This document shows positions 53,411 through 62,244 of a stretch of 64,000 bases of DNA, piece by piece. The notes beneath the pieces were generated by a model. The model made no database searches. It saw only the letters and a list, made by a program, of their open reading frames with translations, and was not told the origin of the DNA. Numbering within the stretch: the first letter of the stretch is position 1; every line of letters starts with the position of its first letter. The position numbers and the translations under genes are program-made. Location of the stretch: positions 62,001 through 126,000 of the forward strand of contig NZ_JAMJWE010000009.1 in NCBI RefSeq assembly GCF_023554105.1. The letters run 5' to 3'. This DNA is from Brucella sp. 21LCYQ03. GTDB lineage: Bacteria; Pseudomonadota; Alphaproteobacteria; Rhizobiales; Rhizobiaceae.

Positions 53411-55799
53411 GTCTCCCCAAACGTGAAATTAGGGCTGACGTTGTCAGTCCAAGTGCAGCAAAGAATGCTATAATTAAAATGACATAGGACAATGCGTTGC
53501 TTGACAGCCAATTGGTAGCGATAAGACGCCAATTTGAGATTGAAAAAGGCTGTGTGGGAATGAACGAAAGGTTCTGAACCGGCATGGTTTCGACATCCGC
53601 ATTCAACCTGTTATAGGCGGTAATTCTGCCTTTGCTTTTATTCCAGTTTTCTTGTTGCGTAAGCGTCTGCGCACCGGTTCTCAACATGGCGTTATCGGGT
53701 GCTGTAAATACTGTCCATGCTCCATTTGACGATGGGCTCGGACCCTGCGCCATTACGGCTGAAATTTCTCTCGATGGTGTGTATTGCGTCGTTTCCCCCG
53801 GAAAAAGACGCAGTTCATCCGAAATATTAAACGTTGTGCGCAGACTGGAATACATATTCTGCAACTTACTCACCCAATTAGATTGATGTAGTTGCTGCCA
53901 GTCTTTGAGGGTTAAATTCTTATTGTCCTGCAAGATGACATCCGCATCGTCATCGCTCCATGAGTTTTTAGCACCAGGATTGAGCCCAACCCTGGACAAG
54001 ACCGCGTCAGGTAAATTATTGATATTACCTACAAAAAATGCATTGTTTGCTAGCAGCTGATCATCCGTTGCACTTGTAGCAATATCAAATGGTCTGCCGG
54101 CTGCGCTGGCAAGATTACCCAGAATTGTGGCAGATGCCGCCATGACATTAAAATCGCTAAAGTTAGCCACGAGCGGAAGCGTCTCGCGTGAGTAGCTATA
54201 AGGATAAGCCATCCCGGCGATCGCAGCAAGATTTGGAGTTTGACCGATGCGTGCGAATGTAGGGACGCTGAACGTCGATGAATCGAAGAGTGCGAAGCGT
54301 GGGGAACCCTGCGAAGTTGCCGCTCCAGGCGCGCAAGCATTATCCTGATTGGTTAAGAGAGCAGCTTCAACAACGACGGTATTCACGCCGGGGCGGAAAT
54401 TGCGCATTGAAATATTAATTGGCAATTGACGCATAACGCCACCACCAGGATTAGTTATCGGTATAGTGGTAGCAATGTTATCATTGACGTAAATATCAAT
54501 TCTACTGCCGGGTAGAACTTCAGATGAGTATGCTGCATCCATATAGATGGTCGCGTTCCCATATGAGTTTGCGTAGAAATCGGCAGGAATGCCAAAAATG
54601 AACTCATTGCTGAACCTGCGCCCGTCAAATTGTTGCGTCGGGATTCCAAGCTCCGAAAATGTCAGAGTTGTTTTAGTCCTGACCATCGGCGCATCTGGCA
54701 GGTGCCAGTTCTGCGTATTTAATTTCGTTCTGAATACATCAGCAGGACGATCTGTTAGTTCCGCAATCCGATCAATACTCTGCTTTAATCTTTGCCAGTT
54801 GGTGCCTGCAACCAACAATATCCGGCGGCCAGAAGGGTCGGTAAAAAATTCGATACTCTCTGGGGCTTTGGTATCAAAAGTGATGTTCAAAGTTTGGGCT
54901 ACAGCGCTGAGTTCGTCATATGTACCCAAAAGAACCGTCAATTCACCTGAACGATGAAGATTCTCATCCGGAACATCAGAAAAAAGAAATTTTTCTACCG
55001 AAAAACTCTGGTTAGGCATTCCTCCCAATATAGCTAATGCCTGCGAGAGCCGCATGAGACTATTGCCATTCTCATTGTTATTTGAACCTGGAGCAATGAT
55101 GGTGAAATGTGTTTCGCCTTTTGCGTTTACACCAATAGTTGAAATATGATTATTAATGTCACGCAGACTGCCGGAAACGGTTTCCGCTTCTGGGTTTAGG
55201 TCGAATGTAAGGAATGTTCGAGCACCATCAATATTGGTCCAAAGCTCATATGTTGATTGAATAGAACAATCAGTCCGATGCCTCTGATGCGCGTTTAAAC
55301 TTATCGTATTATTGCCAGCTCTGAGTAGTTTAGCGGGTATGGCAATGTTTACATCAGCCATTTGATCGGATGATCGAATAGCCTGCCTTAATATTTCAGT
55401 ATTATTCAGTGTGACCGTGAAGAACGAGTTTTCCGGTGCAACCAGGATCGCATTTTGATAGCCAATATTGAGTGTTGCCGCCGAACTGGCTTCCTCGTCG
55501 GAGAGTGATATATTCCAGCTACGTCGGAACTGTTCACCCCGTACGGAAAGTTGGTCAGTTGGTATCAAAAAACGTTGCCATTTACGCAAATTTACTGTTG
55601 GTGGAGGTGCCAAACTCGGCACCACTGTCGGTTGCTGCATGACAGGGGCGCGCTCTGGTGCACCTTCCGGCCCCATATTAAATGGCGTCTGTGCATACGC
55701 ACAGGTTGAAGCGAGCGACAGGAGCCCGCCACTGAAAATTGCAGCGGCCAATCTTGGTGTGCTAAAAAACATCTTCTTATGAGGTAGCAAGACCGTCAT
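53397..55799 (-). CDS. bcsB: Cellulose synthase periplasmic subunit
   Basis: The membrane-anchored periplasmic partner of BcsA, 800 residues. A signal peptide (RLAAAIFSGGLLSLASTCAYAQ) leads to a jelly-roll/flavodoxin-like array: RGEQFRRSWNISLSDEEASS early, LSLNAHQRHRTDCSIQSTYELW, and the second carbohydrate-binding module around ATIYMDAAYSSEVLPGSRID. The C-terminal helix (ALSYVILIIAFFAALGLTTS) anchors it next to BcsA and ends in GRRDDE. It overlaps bcsA by four bases. No key region seems missing. Confidence 0.94.
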   Translation of the reverse strand: MTVLLPHKKMFFSTPRLAAAIFSGGLLSLASTCAYAQTPFNMGPEGAPERAPVMQQPTVVPSLAPPPTVNLRKWQRFLIPTDQLSVRGEQFRRSWNISLSDEEASSAATLNIGYQNAILVAPENSFFTVTLNNTEILRQAIRSSDQMADVNIAIPAKLLRAGNNTISLNAHQRHRTDCSIQSTYELWTNIDGARTFLTFDLNPEAETVSGSLRDINNHISTIGVNAKGETHFTIIAPGSNNNENGNSLMRLSQALAILGGMPNQSFSVEKFLFSDVPDENLHRSGELTVLLGTYDELSAVAQTLNITFDTKAPESIEFFTDPSGRRILLVAGTNWQRLKQSIDRIAELTDRPADVFRTKLNTQNWHLPDAPMVRTKTTLTFSELGIPTQQFDGRRFSNEFIFGIPADFYANSYGNATIYMDAAYSSEVLPGSRIDIYVNDNIATTIPITNPGGGVMRQLPINISMRNFRPGVNTVVVEAALLTNQDNACAPGAATSQGSPRFALFDSSTFSVPTFARIGQTPNLAAIAGMAYPYSYSRETLPLVANFSDFNVMAASATILGNLASAAGRPFDIATSATDDQLLANNAFFVGNINNLPDAVLSRVGLNPGAKNSWSDDDADVILQDNKNLTLKDWQQLHQSNWVSKLQNMYSSLRTTFNISDELRLFPGETTQYTPSREISAVMAQGPSPSSNGAWTVFTAPDNAMLRTGAQTLTQQENWNKSKGRITAYNRLNADVETMPVQNLSFIPTQPFSISNWRLIATNWLSSNALSYVILIIAFFAALGLTTSALISRLGRRDDE

Positions 55800-57994
55800 G
55801 CCTTTCCTACCTTCTTTGCCTGCGCCTTGGCTCTGCTGTTTTTAGAGTACTGATTGAGCCCCAGGAAATAGGCAAGTCCCCTGCCCGTTTGGTAGAGTGA
55901 AAGACTGAGAAACCACAGAGTTGCCCGCAACACGCCCGGATTGGTGCGCCGCTCTTGTTGGATTTCTTTCCAACGCTCTGAGTTTGCGAAAATCAGGTCG
56001 GCAACCAGCCTGTGATGATCTGCTGTTGTCGGCTTGTAAAGACAACCGACAGACAACAAATCTCCCTCACGTTTCACATTTCTGATTTCAATCGGGAGTT
56101 CGTCGCTTTGCATAGTGGCCAGTGTCTGGAAACGTGCGGACGTGCGTTGTCCAACGCTGAGCGCATTCGCGTCTGTGGCATAAACAGTCAAATGCATTCC
56201 GTTGACAGAAACATCATCAATTGTCGCTGTGTTCCATTCTCCATTGATCAGGACTGAACTCCGTCGCGTAACCTTTACGCGCACGGTCGATGACCACTCG
56301 CCCCGCTCTGATACAACGCCCAATGCACATCCGGCCATGATCAGGTTAAGGAGTGTCCATCCACCAACGACAATCAAAACATCGGCTTTATACGGTTCTG
56401 TATAGACGCGATATGCTGCATAGAATAACGCGATCACCAGAACGATGAATATTATAAAAAACGGTCGCGATATTTCAGACAGGCGACTGACCGTTATAGA
56501 TTCGTCTTTCGCAGTCACATTGAATGTCGGCTTCTTTGGATTAAGCAAAACTGAAATGATTGCTGGAAACAGATGTACGGACTGCACATATTCATACAGC
56601 TCAGAAATCCATGGCCAACGATAGTTTCCATACAGATAGTTTTGTAGCAACAGATTGATGAACAGATAAATCAATGTGTAGGCAAGAAACTCGCCTCCGG
56701 ACGCAACAAAAATCTGCAGATCGAAAAAAAGATAAAATAGCGGAGCGACCAGGAATGTCATCCGAGCGAATGGGAAGAGCCAGAATAGTGTCGACGACAT
56801 GTAACAAAGCCGCTGCGGTAATTTTAATCCCGGCAAAAATGGCGGAAAGCGGTAACGAAGAATTTGCATCATTCCTTGAGCCCACCGGCTTCTCTGCCCG
56901 ATAAAGCTTGCGAAAGTAGCTGGTTGCAGGCCAGCGATCAGCGGACGATCAATATATACACTTTCCCAGCCCTGCGCATGAAGGTTAACTGCAGTCTCAC
57001 AATCCTCCGTAATGCTAACACCGCTAAACCCATCAGTTGTGGAAAGCGCTTCACGACTTAACAGCGCTGCAGAACCACAGAAAAATGCGGCATTCCACTT
57101 GTCCAACCCCCGTTGAATCATGCCATAAAACATCTCGTTTTCACTTGGCATCTGATTAAAAGTGCGAAGATTGCGCTCAACAGGGTCGGGATTGATGAAG
57201 AAATGCGGAGTCTGCACGAGAAACAATTTACGGTTTTGTACAAAGTAACCTACGGTTTGTGTCAAAAAATTCCGAGCCGGCGCATGATCCGCATCAAAAA
57301 CCGCTATGAGTTCGCCTTTTGAATGCGCAAGGCCATTGTTCAGATTACCCGCCTTCGCATGTTCGTTTCGTGCGCGCGTCAGATAATTAATGCCAAAGTC
57401 TGCACATAACGCTTTTAATGTAGCGCGACGTTCAGTGGCGCGACGACTGCCCAGCAAATCCGCTGAGCCGCATTTTTGATCGGTGCCACCATCATCCAAA
57501 AGCCAGATTGTTAGCTTGTCCGCCGGGTAATCCATATTAACGGCTGCGGCGATTGTATTGGCAAGAAGGTTTGCATCTTCGTTATAAGAAGGGATGAACA
57601 CATCAACCGACGGCATATCTTCTTCAGCCAGATCGATACTATCAGGCGATGTACGGGGAAGTGAAACGACAAAGACGGAAAGGGCCAGCATCATCACGCT
57701 GTAGAGTTCCGCCATATAAAGCAAAATCCCCGGTATAAAATTCTGTAACTGACTTACAGGAGGAATGGTTTGCGTGGTTCTCCAATAAACATATCGCAAC
57801 ACTATAGCACTACAAAGACCGACAACAACAAGCCGCCAAGGCCCACCAATCTTAAAATGCTTCAGAACAGCAACCAGAATAAGCACACTGATACCAAGCG
57901 AAAGCTGCGTTGCAAGATTTATAGGTATGAAGCAAAAAAACAGCACGCCGACGGCTGAAAGAATCCAACAAATTAAAATCCCCAAATTCGGCAT
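55796..57994 (-). CDS. bcsA: Cellulose synthase catalytic subunit
   Basis: A processive family 2 glycosyltransferase of 732 residues that polymerises UDP-glucose and extrudes the chain. Eight or so membrane segments flank the catalytic domain, which carries the UDP-binding Asp in WLLDDGGTD, FDADHAP, the acceptor TED in VSITEDCETA and the QRSRWAQGM motif. The C-terminal PilZ domain retains DVSVNG (Asp594-Gly599), but the arginine motif reads R572-VKVT-R577, spaced by four rather than three residues, so c-di-GMP binding may differ. It follows bcsN by 44 bp and overlaps bcsB by four bases. Confidence 0.95.
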   Translation of the reverse strand: MPNLGILICWILSAVGVLFFCFIPINLATQLSLGISVLILVAVLKHFKIGGPWRLVVVGLCSAIVLRYVYWRTTQTIPPVSQLQNFIPGILLYMAELYSVMMLALSVFVVSLPRTSPDSIDLAEEDMPSVDVFIPSYNEDANLLANTIAAAVNMDYPADKLTIWLLDDGGTDQKCGSADLLGSRRATERRATLKALCADFGINYLTRARNEHAKAGNLNNGLAHSKGELIAVFDADHAPARNFLTQTVGYFVQNRKLFLVQTPHFFINPDPVERNLRTFNQMPSENEMFYGMIQRGLDKWNAAFFCGSAALLSREALSTTDGFSGVSITEDCETAVNLHAQGWESVYIDRPLIAGLQPATFASFIGQRSRWAQGMMQILRYRFPPFLPGLKLPQRLCYMSSTLFWLFPFARMTFLVAPLFYLFFDLQIFVASGGEFLAYTLIYLFINLLLQNYLYGNYRWPWISELYEYVQSVHLFPAIISVLLNPKKPTFNVTAKDESITVSRLSEISRPFFIIFIVLVIALFYAAYRVYTEPYKADVLIVVGGWTLLNLIMAGCALGVVSERGEWSSTVRVKVTRRSSVLINGEWNTATIDDVSVNGMHLTVYATDANALSVGQRTSARFQTLATMQSDELPIEIRNVKREGDLLSVGCLYKPTTADHHRLVADLIFANSERWKEIQQERRTNPGVLRATLWFLSLSLYQTGRGLAYFLGLNQYSKNSRAKAQAKKVGKA

Positions 57995-58038
57995 AGTGTA
58001 TTCTTTCTTTAACCTATTATTCGAATAGTGAGGGACCG

Positions 58039-59094
58039 CTAATTGCAGAAATTATTTGCTTCACTTTCCGTACCGTTTGATCTCGGAGACTTTATCAAAG
58101 AGCAGGGAGAGGGAACTTGTATTGCTTCATTTTTCGCTCCTCCATTACTCGACGACTGCCGTCTCAAGACGTCATAGCTCTGACTAGAGACTGGCGGAGG
58201 CGGCACAATAACCGTATTTGAACTGGTCGCTTTAATGGGTGCTGGTAGCGCACTACGCGGCACTACACTCTCCTGGCCCGCACTACTCGATGATGGATTT
58301 TGAGGGCGGCGCTCTTGCTGATTATTTTGCGCAGCATTTTCGAACGTCGTCTCAGCTTTATTCAAAAGACTGCTGTTCAGATCTGATGCTGGAAACGGTC
58401 CGGCAAGCTCGCTTTTCACAGCCGGCGGAAAAACCGGATTGCCGGGCCGTCCGAGATTGGGCGATGGAGAAGCAGGCTCACCATAGGGGTTCCAGGAATT
58501 AGCCTGGTTCGTGGCGTTGATGGTGAAGCCATACATCGCCGACAACAGCTTATCGACATCTGCACCCGTCTCACAAAGGCGCAAGCGCAAATTGATACGC
58601 CCTCTGTTCTGGAAAAAGTTTTGATTATGCTCCGGTGATTGAATTTGTTGCCACGCGTAAATGCAATTGTCGCCACCGGGTGCTTTACCTGTTGCATAGC
58701 TAAACGAGCCGTAATTATTTTGAACATAAAATGGGGAGCGAGACATTGCGATACCAGCCATTTCGGTGCGCAGTTCTCTTGCAATCCTGCCATCTGTAAT
58801 TGCGGCATAAGAAATGGTATTTTCTGTGCGCGCGTCTGTCGGACCCAAAAACTGAACGTAGAAATAATTTTCGCCCGCGAGCTTGGAATTTGTGCTCAGC
58901 GTGATTTTTTGCGTTACGCCATTACGCGCCCGATCTTCGACAACACCAACAACGAAATAATTTGAAGGGAGAACGAATGCATCTTCCGGCGCAACCACCC
59001 GCTTACCATTGCTAATGCTCGCCGTCCCTGTGGAAGCGCATGAAGCAAGTAGCGGAGCTAATAAAGCAAGAATGCTAATATGCCAATTATTCAA
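58039..59094 (-). CDS. bcsN: Cellulose biosynthesis lipoprotein BcsN
   Basis: A 351-residue predicted lipoprotein with lipobox LLASCAS around residue 19. The N-terminal 200 residues are folded-looking (FVLPSNYFVVGVVEDRARNG, then CIYAWQQIQ, matching the BcsN family as I recall it), while the last 140 are Pro/Ser/Asn-rich and probably disordered. Its place as the first gene before bcsA is the type III layout of Rhizobiales. Function is unknown beyond association with cellulose. Four non-lipid cysteines, two in the folded part and two at the end, could form disulfides. Confidence 0.85.
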   Translation of the reverse strand: MNNWHISILALLAPLLASCASTGTASISNGKRVVAPEDAFVLPSNYFVVGVVEDRARNGVTQKITLSTNSKLAGENYFYVQFLGPTDARTENTISYAAITDGRIARELRTEMAGIAMSRSPFYVQNNYGSFSYATGKAPGGDNCIYAWQQIQSPEHNQNFFQNRGRINLRLRLCETGADVDKLLSAMYGFTINATNQANSWNPYGEPASPSPNLGRPGNPVFPPAVKSELAGPFPASDLNSSLLNKAETTFENAAQNNQQERRPQNPSSSSAGQESVVPRSALPAPIKATSSNTVIVPPPPVSSQSYDVLRRQSSSNGGAKNEAIQVPSPCSLIKSPRSNGTESEANNFCN

Positions 59095-59667
59095 AACAAC
59101 GAGCCCCGTTTCTCATTTAATACGGTGATATAATCGGCAAATCACTAGTTATAATTTAGTAATTTTTAATCTTTATGTATAGGGAAAAAACATGGATTAA
59201 TCATTTTTGGCTAATTTATGTTATAGCGCGAACGCCCACGCTGAGGGTGACGTGATCAGAGCCAACAACCAACTTATTTTGATAGCACGAAAAACGCCAA
59301 GCCTAATTTGGATACATTCATAGTTCGGCTTCGCAGCAAATCTAACTGGCACCACTGCCATATGATTCCCATGCATCCATTCGCAACGAATGGATGCAAT
59401 CACAGTGACAAGCTGAATACAGTTTTTGCGTATAAAGACAAATAGGTTCCAAACCACGTTTGGATTGATAATAGCATTCACGTTAATTTATTAGAGAAAT
59501 TCGACATTTGGAACCGTGACATTTCGAAAACCGAACCGTATCAAGCTAGTGAAATCACACCGTGAGTTCTAGTTAAATTACTAATTTAGCTTTCATTGTA
59601 TTCACATTTTGCCGACCCCAAAAGCGAAGCAGATATGATCGGTGATGAACTTACGGGGGTATAACTT
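59095..59667. promoter_or_regulatory. 573-bp divergent control region between bcsN and the collagen-like gene
   Basis: This long gene-free interval must hold promoters for the cellulose operon (minus) and the collagen-like gene (plus). It contains a perfect 11-bp inverted repeat GCATCCATTCG-CAA-CGAATGGATGC at 59373-59397. An 86-codon frame on the minus strand (59481-59221) has no good ribosome-binding site, and I do not call it. Confidence 0.5.
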
Positions 59668-60879
59668 TTGAAACAAAATAGGCGTTTCCTATACGTCACT
59701 TGCTCTTTCATCACATTGGTTTCTTTTTCGGCACCTGCTTTGGCGCAAGCGCCAAGCAACGAAAAATTGTATGAAATGATCCTTAAGCTCCAGAAAAATC
59801 AGGAGCGTCTGGAACAACAAGTTGCCGTCATGGCACAGAGGGCGGAGCAAGCTGAACGACAGCTGGCTCAAATCAAAGGCGGTGCAAATAGCGGCACCTT
59901 AGCCATCGGTAATCTTGGTGACATTGAGGCCCCCGAAAGCACGCAGGCAGTTGCTGCAACCAACTTCCGCTTTGGCATTAATGGTGGCAGCGCACATAGC
60001 CGTGCCTATGGTTTCGTTGATGGCTCTGTCGCGACACCGCTTGGCGAACGCATGGGCTTTCAGGCAGATGCTATTGGTGGGTTGACTGCCGATGGCGGCA
60101 TTGCAGGAACAGCCGCCCACTTGTTCTGGCGAGATCCGAAGACGGGAGCGATTGGGCTTTACGGCAGCTTCCTGAATGGAAATGGGAATTTTGTTGATCG
60201 GAATAATGACCCATATTCTGGTTACCGGGAAGCAAAAGCTGGTATCGAAGGCCAGGCCTATTTCGATCAGTTCAGTGTGGAAGCACTGGCCGGCGTTCAG
60301 TGGAACACCTTTGCTGACAAGTCTGAGTTTTTTGATGATGTCAGGCTCGCCTGGTATCCGGAGGAAAACTTCAAACTTAATATCGGCCATCGCTATTCCG
60401 GCAAAGCAAATGGTAACCAGATCGTTGGCGGCGCGGAATACCTCACATCATTCAATACCGGGACAGCCGCGTCGATCTATGGCGATTTAGCAGTCGGTCT
60501 TGAAGGCGAGAATAAGGGTGATGTTTCGGTACTTGGTGGTTTGCGCTTCCATTTTGGAACGGCCAACAAGTCGTTGATACGTCGTGACCGTGAAGATTAC
60601 CTGCCAAGCTACATTGGCCGCGATGTCAATGATATGACGCGCGCCAATGATACAATTCTGGCAGGACAACCGGGCGCTCCTGGGGCACCCGGATCAGCCG
60701 GTACTCCGGGCACACCTGGAATACAGGGACCTCAAGGACCTCAGGGACAACAAGGCAATGTCGGTGCGCCGGGCGCAACAGGCCCTCAAGGTGAACAAGG
60801 TCAAACAGGTCCAAAGGGTGACAACGGTACAGTAGGACCTCCAGGACCTCCAGGATCGCCTGGAATTGGCTTTCCATAA
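59668..60879 (+). CDS. Outer-membrane-like protein with C-terminal collagen-like tail
   Basis: A 403-residue exported protein. A signal peptide ([21 protein letters not shown]) is followed by a short coiled coil (residues about 31-70, heptads in [20 protein letters not shown]). A central domain of about 250 residues alternates hydrophobic and polar residues with Gly/Tyr/Asn-rich strands ([40 protein letters not shown]), suggesting a small outer-membrane barrel. The last 71 residues are 22 uninterrupted Gly-X-Y triplets starting [13 protein letters not shown] and ending GIGFP. The start is TTG 59668 behind GGGGGT. It is divergent from the cellulose operon. The order barrel-then-collagen is unusual; I cannot name a family. 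Confidence 0.8.
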   Translation: MKQNRRFLYVTCSFITLVSFSAPALAQAPSNEKLYEMILKLQKNQERLEQQVAVMAQRAEQAERQLAQIKGGANSGTLAIGNLGDIEAPESTQAVAATNFRFGINGGSAHSRAYGFVDGSVATPLGERMGFQADAIGGLTADGGIAGTAAHLFWRDPKTGAIGLYGSFLNGNGNFVDRNNDPYSGYREAKAGIEGQAYFDQFSVEALAGVQWNTFADKSEFFDDVRLAWYPEENFKLNIGHRYSGKANGNQIVGGAEYLTSFNTGTAASIYGDLAVGLEGENKGDVSVLGGLRFHFGTANKSLIRRDREDYLPSYIGRDVNDMTRANDTILAGQPGAPGAPGSAGTPGTPGIQGPQGPQGQQGNVGAPGATGPQGEQGQTGPKGDNGTVGPPGPPGSPGIGFP

Positions 60880-60922
60880 AATAAACCTGATAAGTCGTTG
60901 ATCTTTTAAGGTCTACCGATAA

Positions 60923-60957
60923 GGGTGCGATTTCGATTTCTCACAACAATCGCACCC
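60923..60957. terminator. Stem-loop after the collagen-like gene
   Basis: Perfect 10-bp arms GGGTGCGATT / AATCGCACCC with a 15-base loop, 44 bp after the stop codon. There is no T-tract, so it may stabilise the transcript's 3' end rather than terminate. Confidence 0.55.
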
Positions 60958-61061
60958 AAACTCTCTGGTTTGTCATAACACGTCTGTTATCTCGCCGTGA
61001 GCGGCACTTTTTGGTGTGTAAAATTGACTTTGCGGAAGAGTATTGAGGCATAAGATTTAAC

Positions 61062-61850
61062 ATGGACAATTTACCTTTAGACAACTCGGTCGATAAGGAA
61101 AGTCTTCACTCCCCTAAGCTGGAGTGCATGATCCAAACGCCAATCCCACCAAAACTGGTGCCCGCAGCCTCGGACCGCGATTGGATGGATGCAACGTCAG
61201 AGCATTTTGCCTATCGTTGCACCCCTTTATCAATTGCAAATGCGAGTGGCTGGGAACTACTGGCGCCATCAGGTTTTAGCGTGATCTGGACTGGCTATAA
61301 CTCCACGAATGACATCATCATTCGAATGGATGATCCCAAAGCGTCACAGTTTTTTATATCTTCAACTTTTGGGCATGGAATTGTTACATTTCATCCCGGA
61401 TATATTTTCAGAACTGATCCGGGCTGGGTTGTCTGGGTGCGCGGCAGCCCCAACCGGATCAAGGACGGTGTCATGCCACTTGATGGAATTGTGGAGACAA
61501 GCTGGCTTCCGTTTAGCTTCACAATGAACTGGAAGTTCACGAGACCTGGTTCAATTCGTTTTGAGAAAGACGAGCCTTTTTGCTTTATCACGCTCACGCC
61601 CAGCATTGCTATCGAAGCTGTCCAGCCCGTGATCTTGCCTATGGAATCAGACCCCGACTTTCATAAAGAAAGCCGTATCTGGACAAGTGAAAGAGTGAAA
61701 TTTGCCGCTGCACTTCAATTGAGAGATGAGCTCACCATTGAGGAAAAATGGCAAAAGCACTATTTGAAAGGCGTTTCCCCCACTGGAAACTCTGTCGCCG
61801 GTCCAGATCATAGAATAAAGCGGCAATTAAAGTGCCCATTCTCAGAATAA
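61062..61850 (+). CDS. DUF6065-type protein
   Basis: A 262-residue soluble protein without signal peptide or membrane segment. It resembles the DUF6065 family as I recall it: SDRDWMDATSEHFAYRCTPL followed by SIANASGWELLAPSGF, then STFGHGIVTFHPGYIFRT and GPPNR-like RGSPNRIKDGVMPLDGIVE, ending in a helical segment (ERVKFAAALQLRDEL, then KHYLKGVSP). No catalytic motif is certain; the His and aromatic residues in GHGIVTFHPGY could be a binding site. The ribosome-binding site before ATG 61062 is weak (GAGG 13 bases away). It follows the collagen-like gene in the same direction; modification of that tail is a speculative possibility. Confidence 0.65.
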   Translation: MDNLPLDNSVDKESLHSPKLECMIQTPIPPKLVPAASDRDWMDATSEHFAYRCTPLSIANASGWELLAPSGFSVIWTGYNSTNDIIIRMDDPKASQFFISSTFGHGIVTFHPGYIFRTDPGWVVWVRGSPNRIKDGVMPLDGIVETSWLPFSFTMNWKFTRPGSIRFEKDEPFCFITLTPSIAIEAVQPVILPMESDPDFHKESRIWTSERVKFAAALQLRDELTIEEKWQKHYLKGVSPTGNSVAGPDHRIKRQLKCPFSE

Positions 61851-61880
61851 GTATTACAATGTACAAATGAAAGGCCTTTT

Positions 61881-61976
61881 ATGTTGGATAATAGAGGTGG
61901 AAATATACTTGGAATGGCCCTTGGTGCAATGTCAGGATTTATAATAGGACTAATATTTGCAGCTTTAATGTTTTAA
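61881..61976 (+). CDS. Small membrane protein of 31 residues
   Basis: ATG 61881 lies six bases after AAAGG (61870-61874) and opens 31 codons ending in TAA. The peptide begins MLDNRGGN and then has one hydrophobic helix, ILGMALGAMSGFIIGLIFAA, with Gly/Ala small-residue spacing (G-x3-G/A) that favours helix packing. It is 30 bp downstream of the DUF6065-type gene and in the same direction, so probably co-transcribed. I recognise no family. The good ribosome-binding site and the clean amphipathic-free helix support a real gene. Confidence 0.6.
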   Translation: MLDNRGGNILGMALGAMSGFIIGLIFAALMF

Positions 61977-62244
61977 GAGAATAATAATAATTCTTAAAGA
62001 AACATGCCTATTCCAGTTGCAATGATTTCATCCAGTACTGATCAAATTAATTGTTTACATGCATAGCGCTAACTGTAAGCCGCCGACCGTCATGGAAGGC
62101 AGATGAACAGCCCGTGATACTCAAATGCTCACGATCTAATTTCAAAGGAAAACTCATAAAACTGTGTAAATAATACCGGCCTCGCTATTTCCACCATAGG
62201 TAGAATGCAATATAACTAATAAATAAACTAATGCGGGGGCATGA
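61977..62244. other. AT-rich interval before the winged-helix/TPR gene
   Basis: About 270 bp with no open frame I trust. An AT-rich inverted repeat (TTTAAGA...TCTTAAA, 61972-61998) follows the small gene and may be a weak terminator. Confidence 0.35.

Noticed and set aside
59221-59481. 86-codon minus-strand frame between bcsN and the collagen-like gene
   Set aside because: No convincing ribosome-binding site, an odd composition and a palindrome inside it; it looks like a promoter region.
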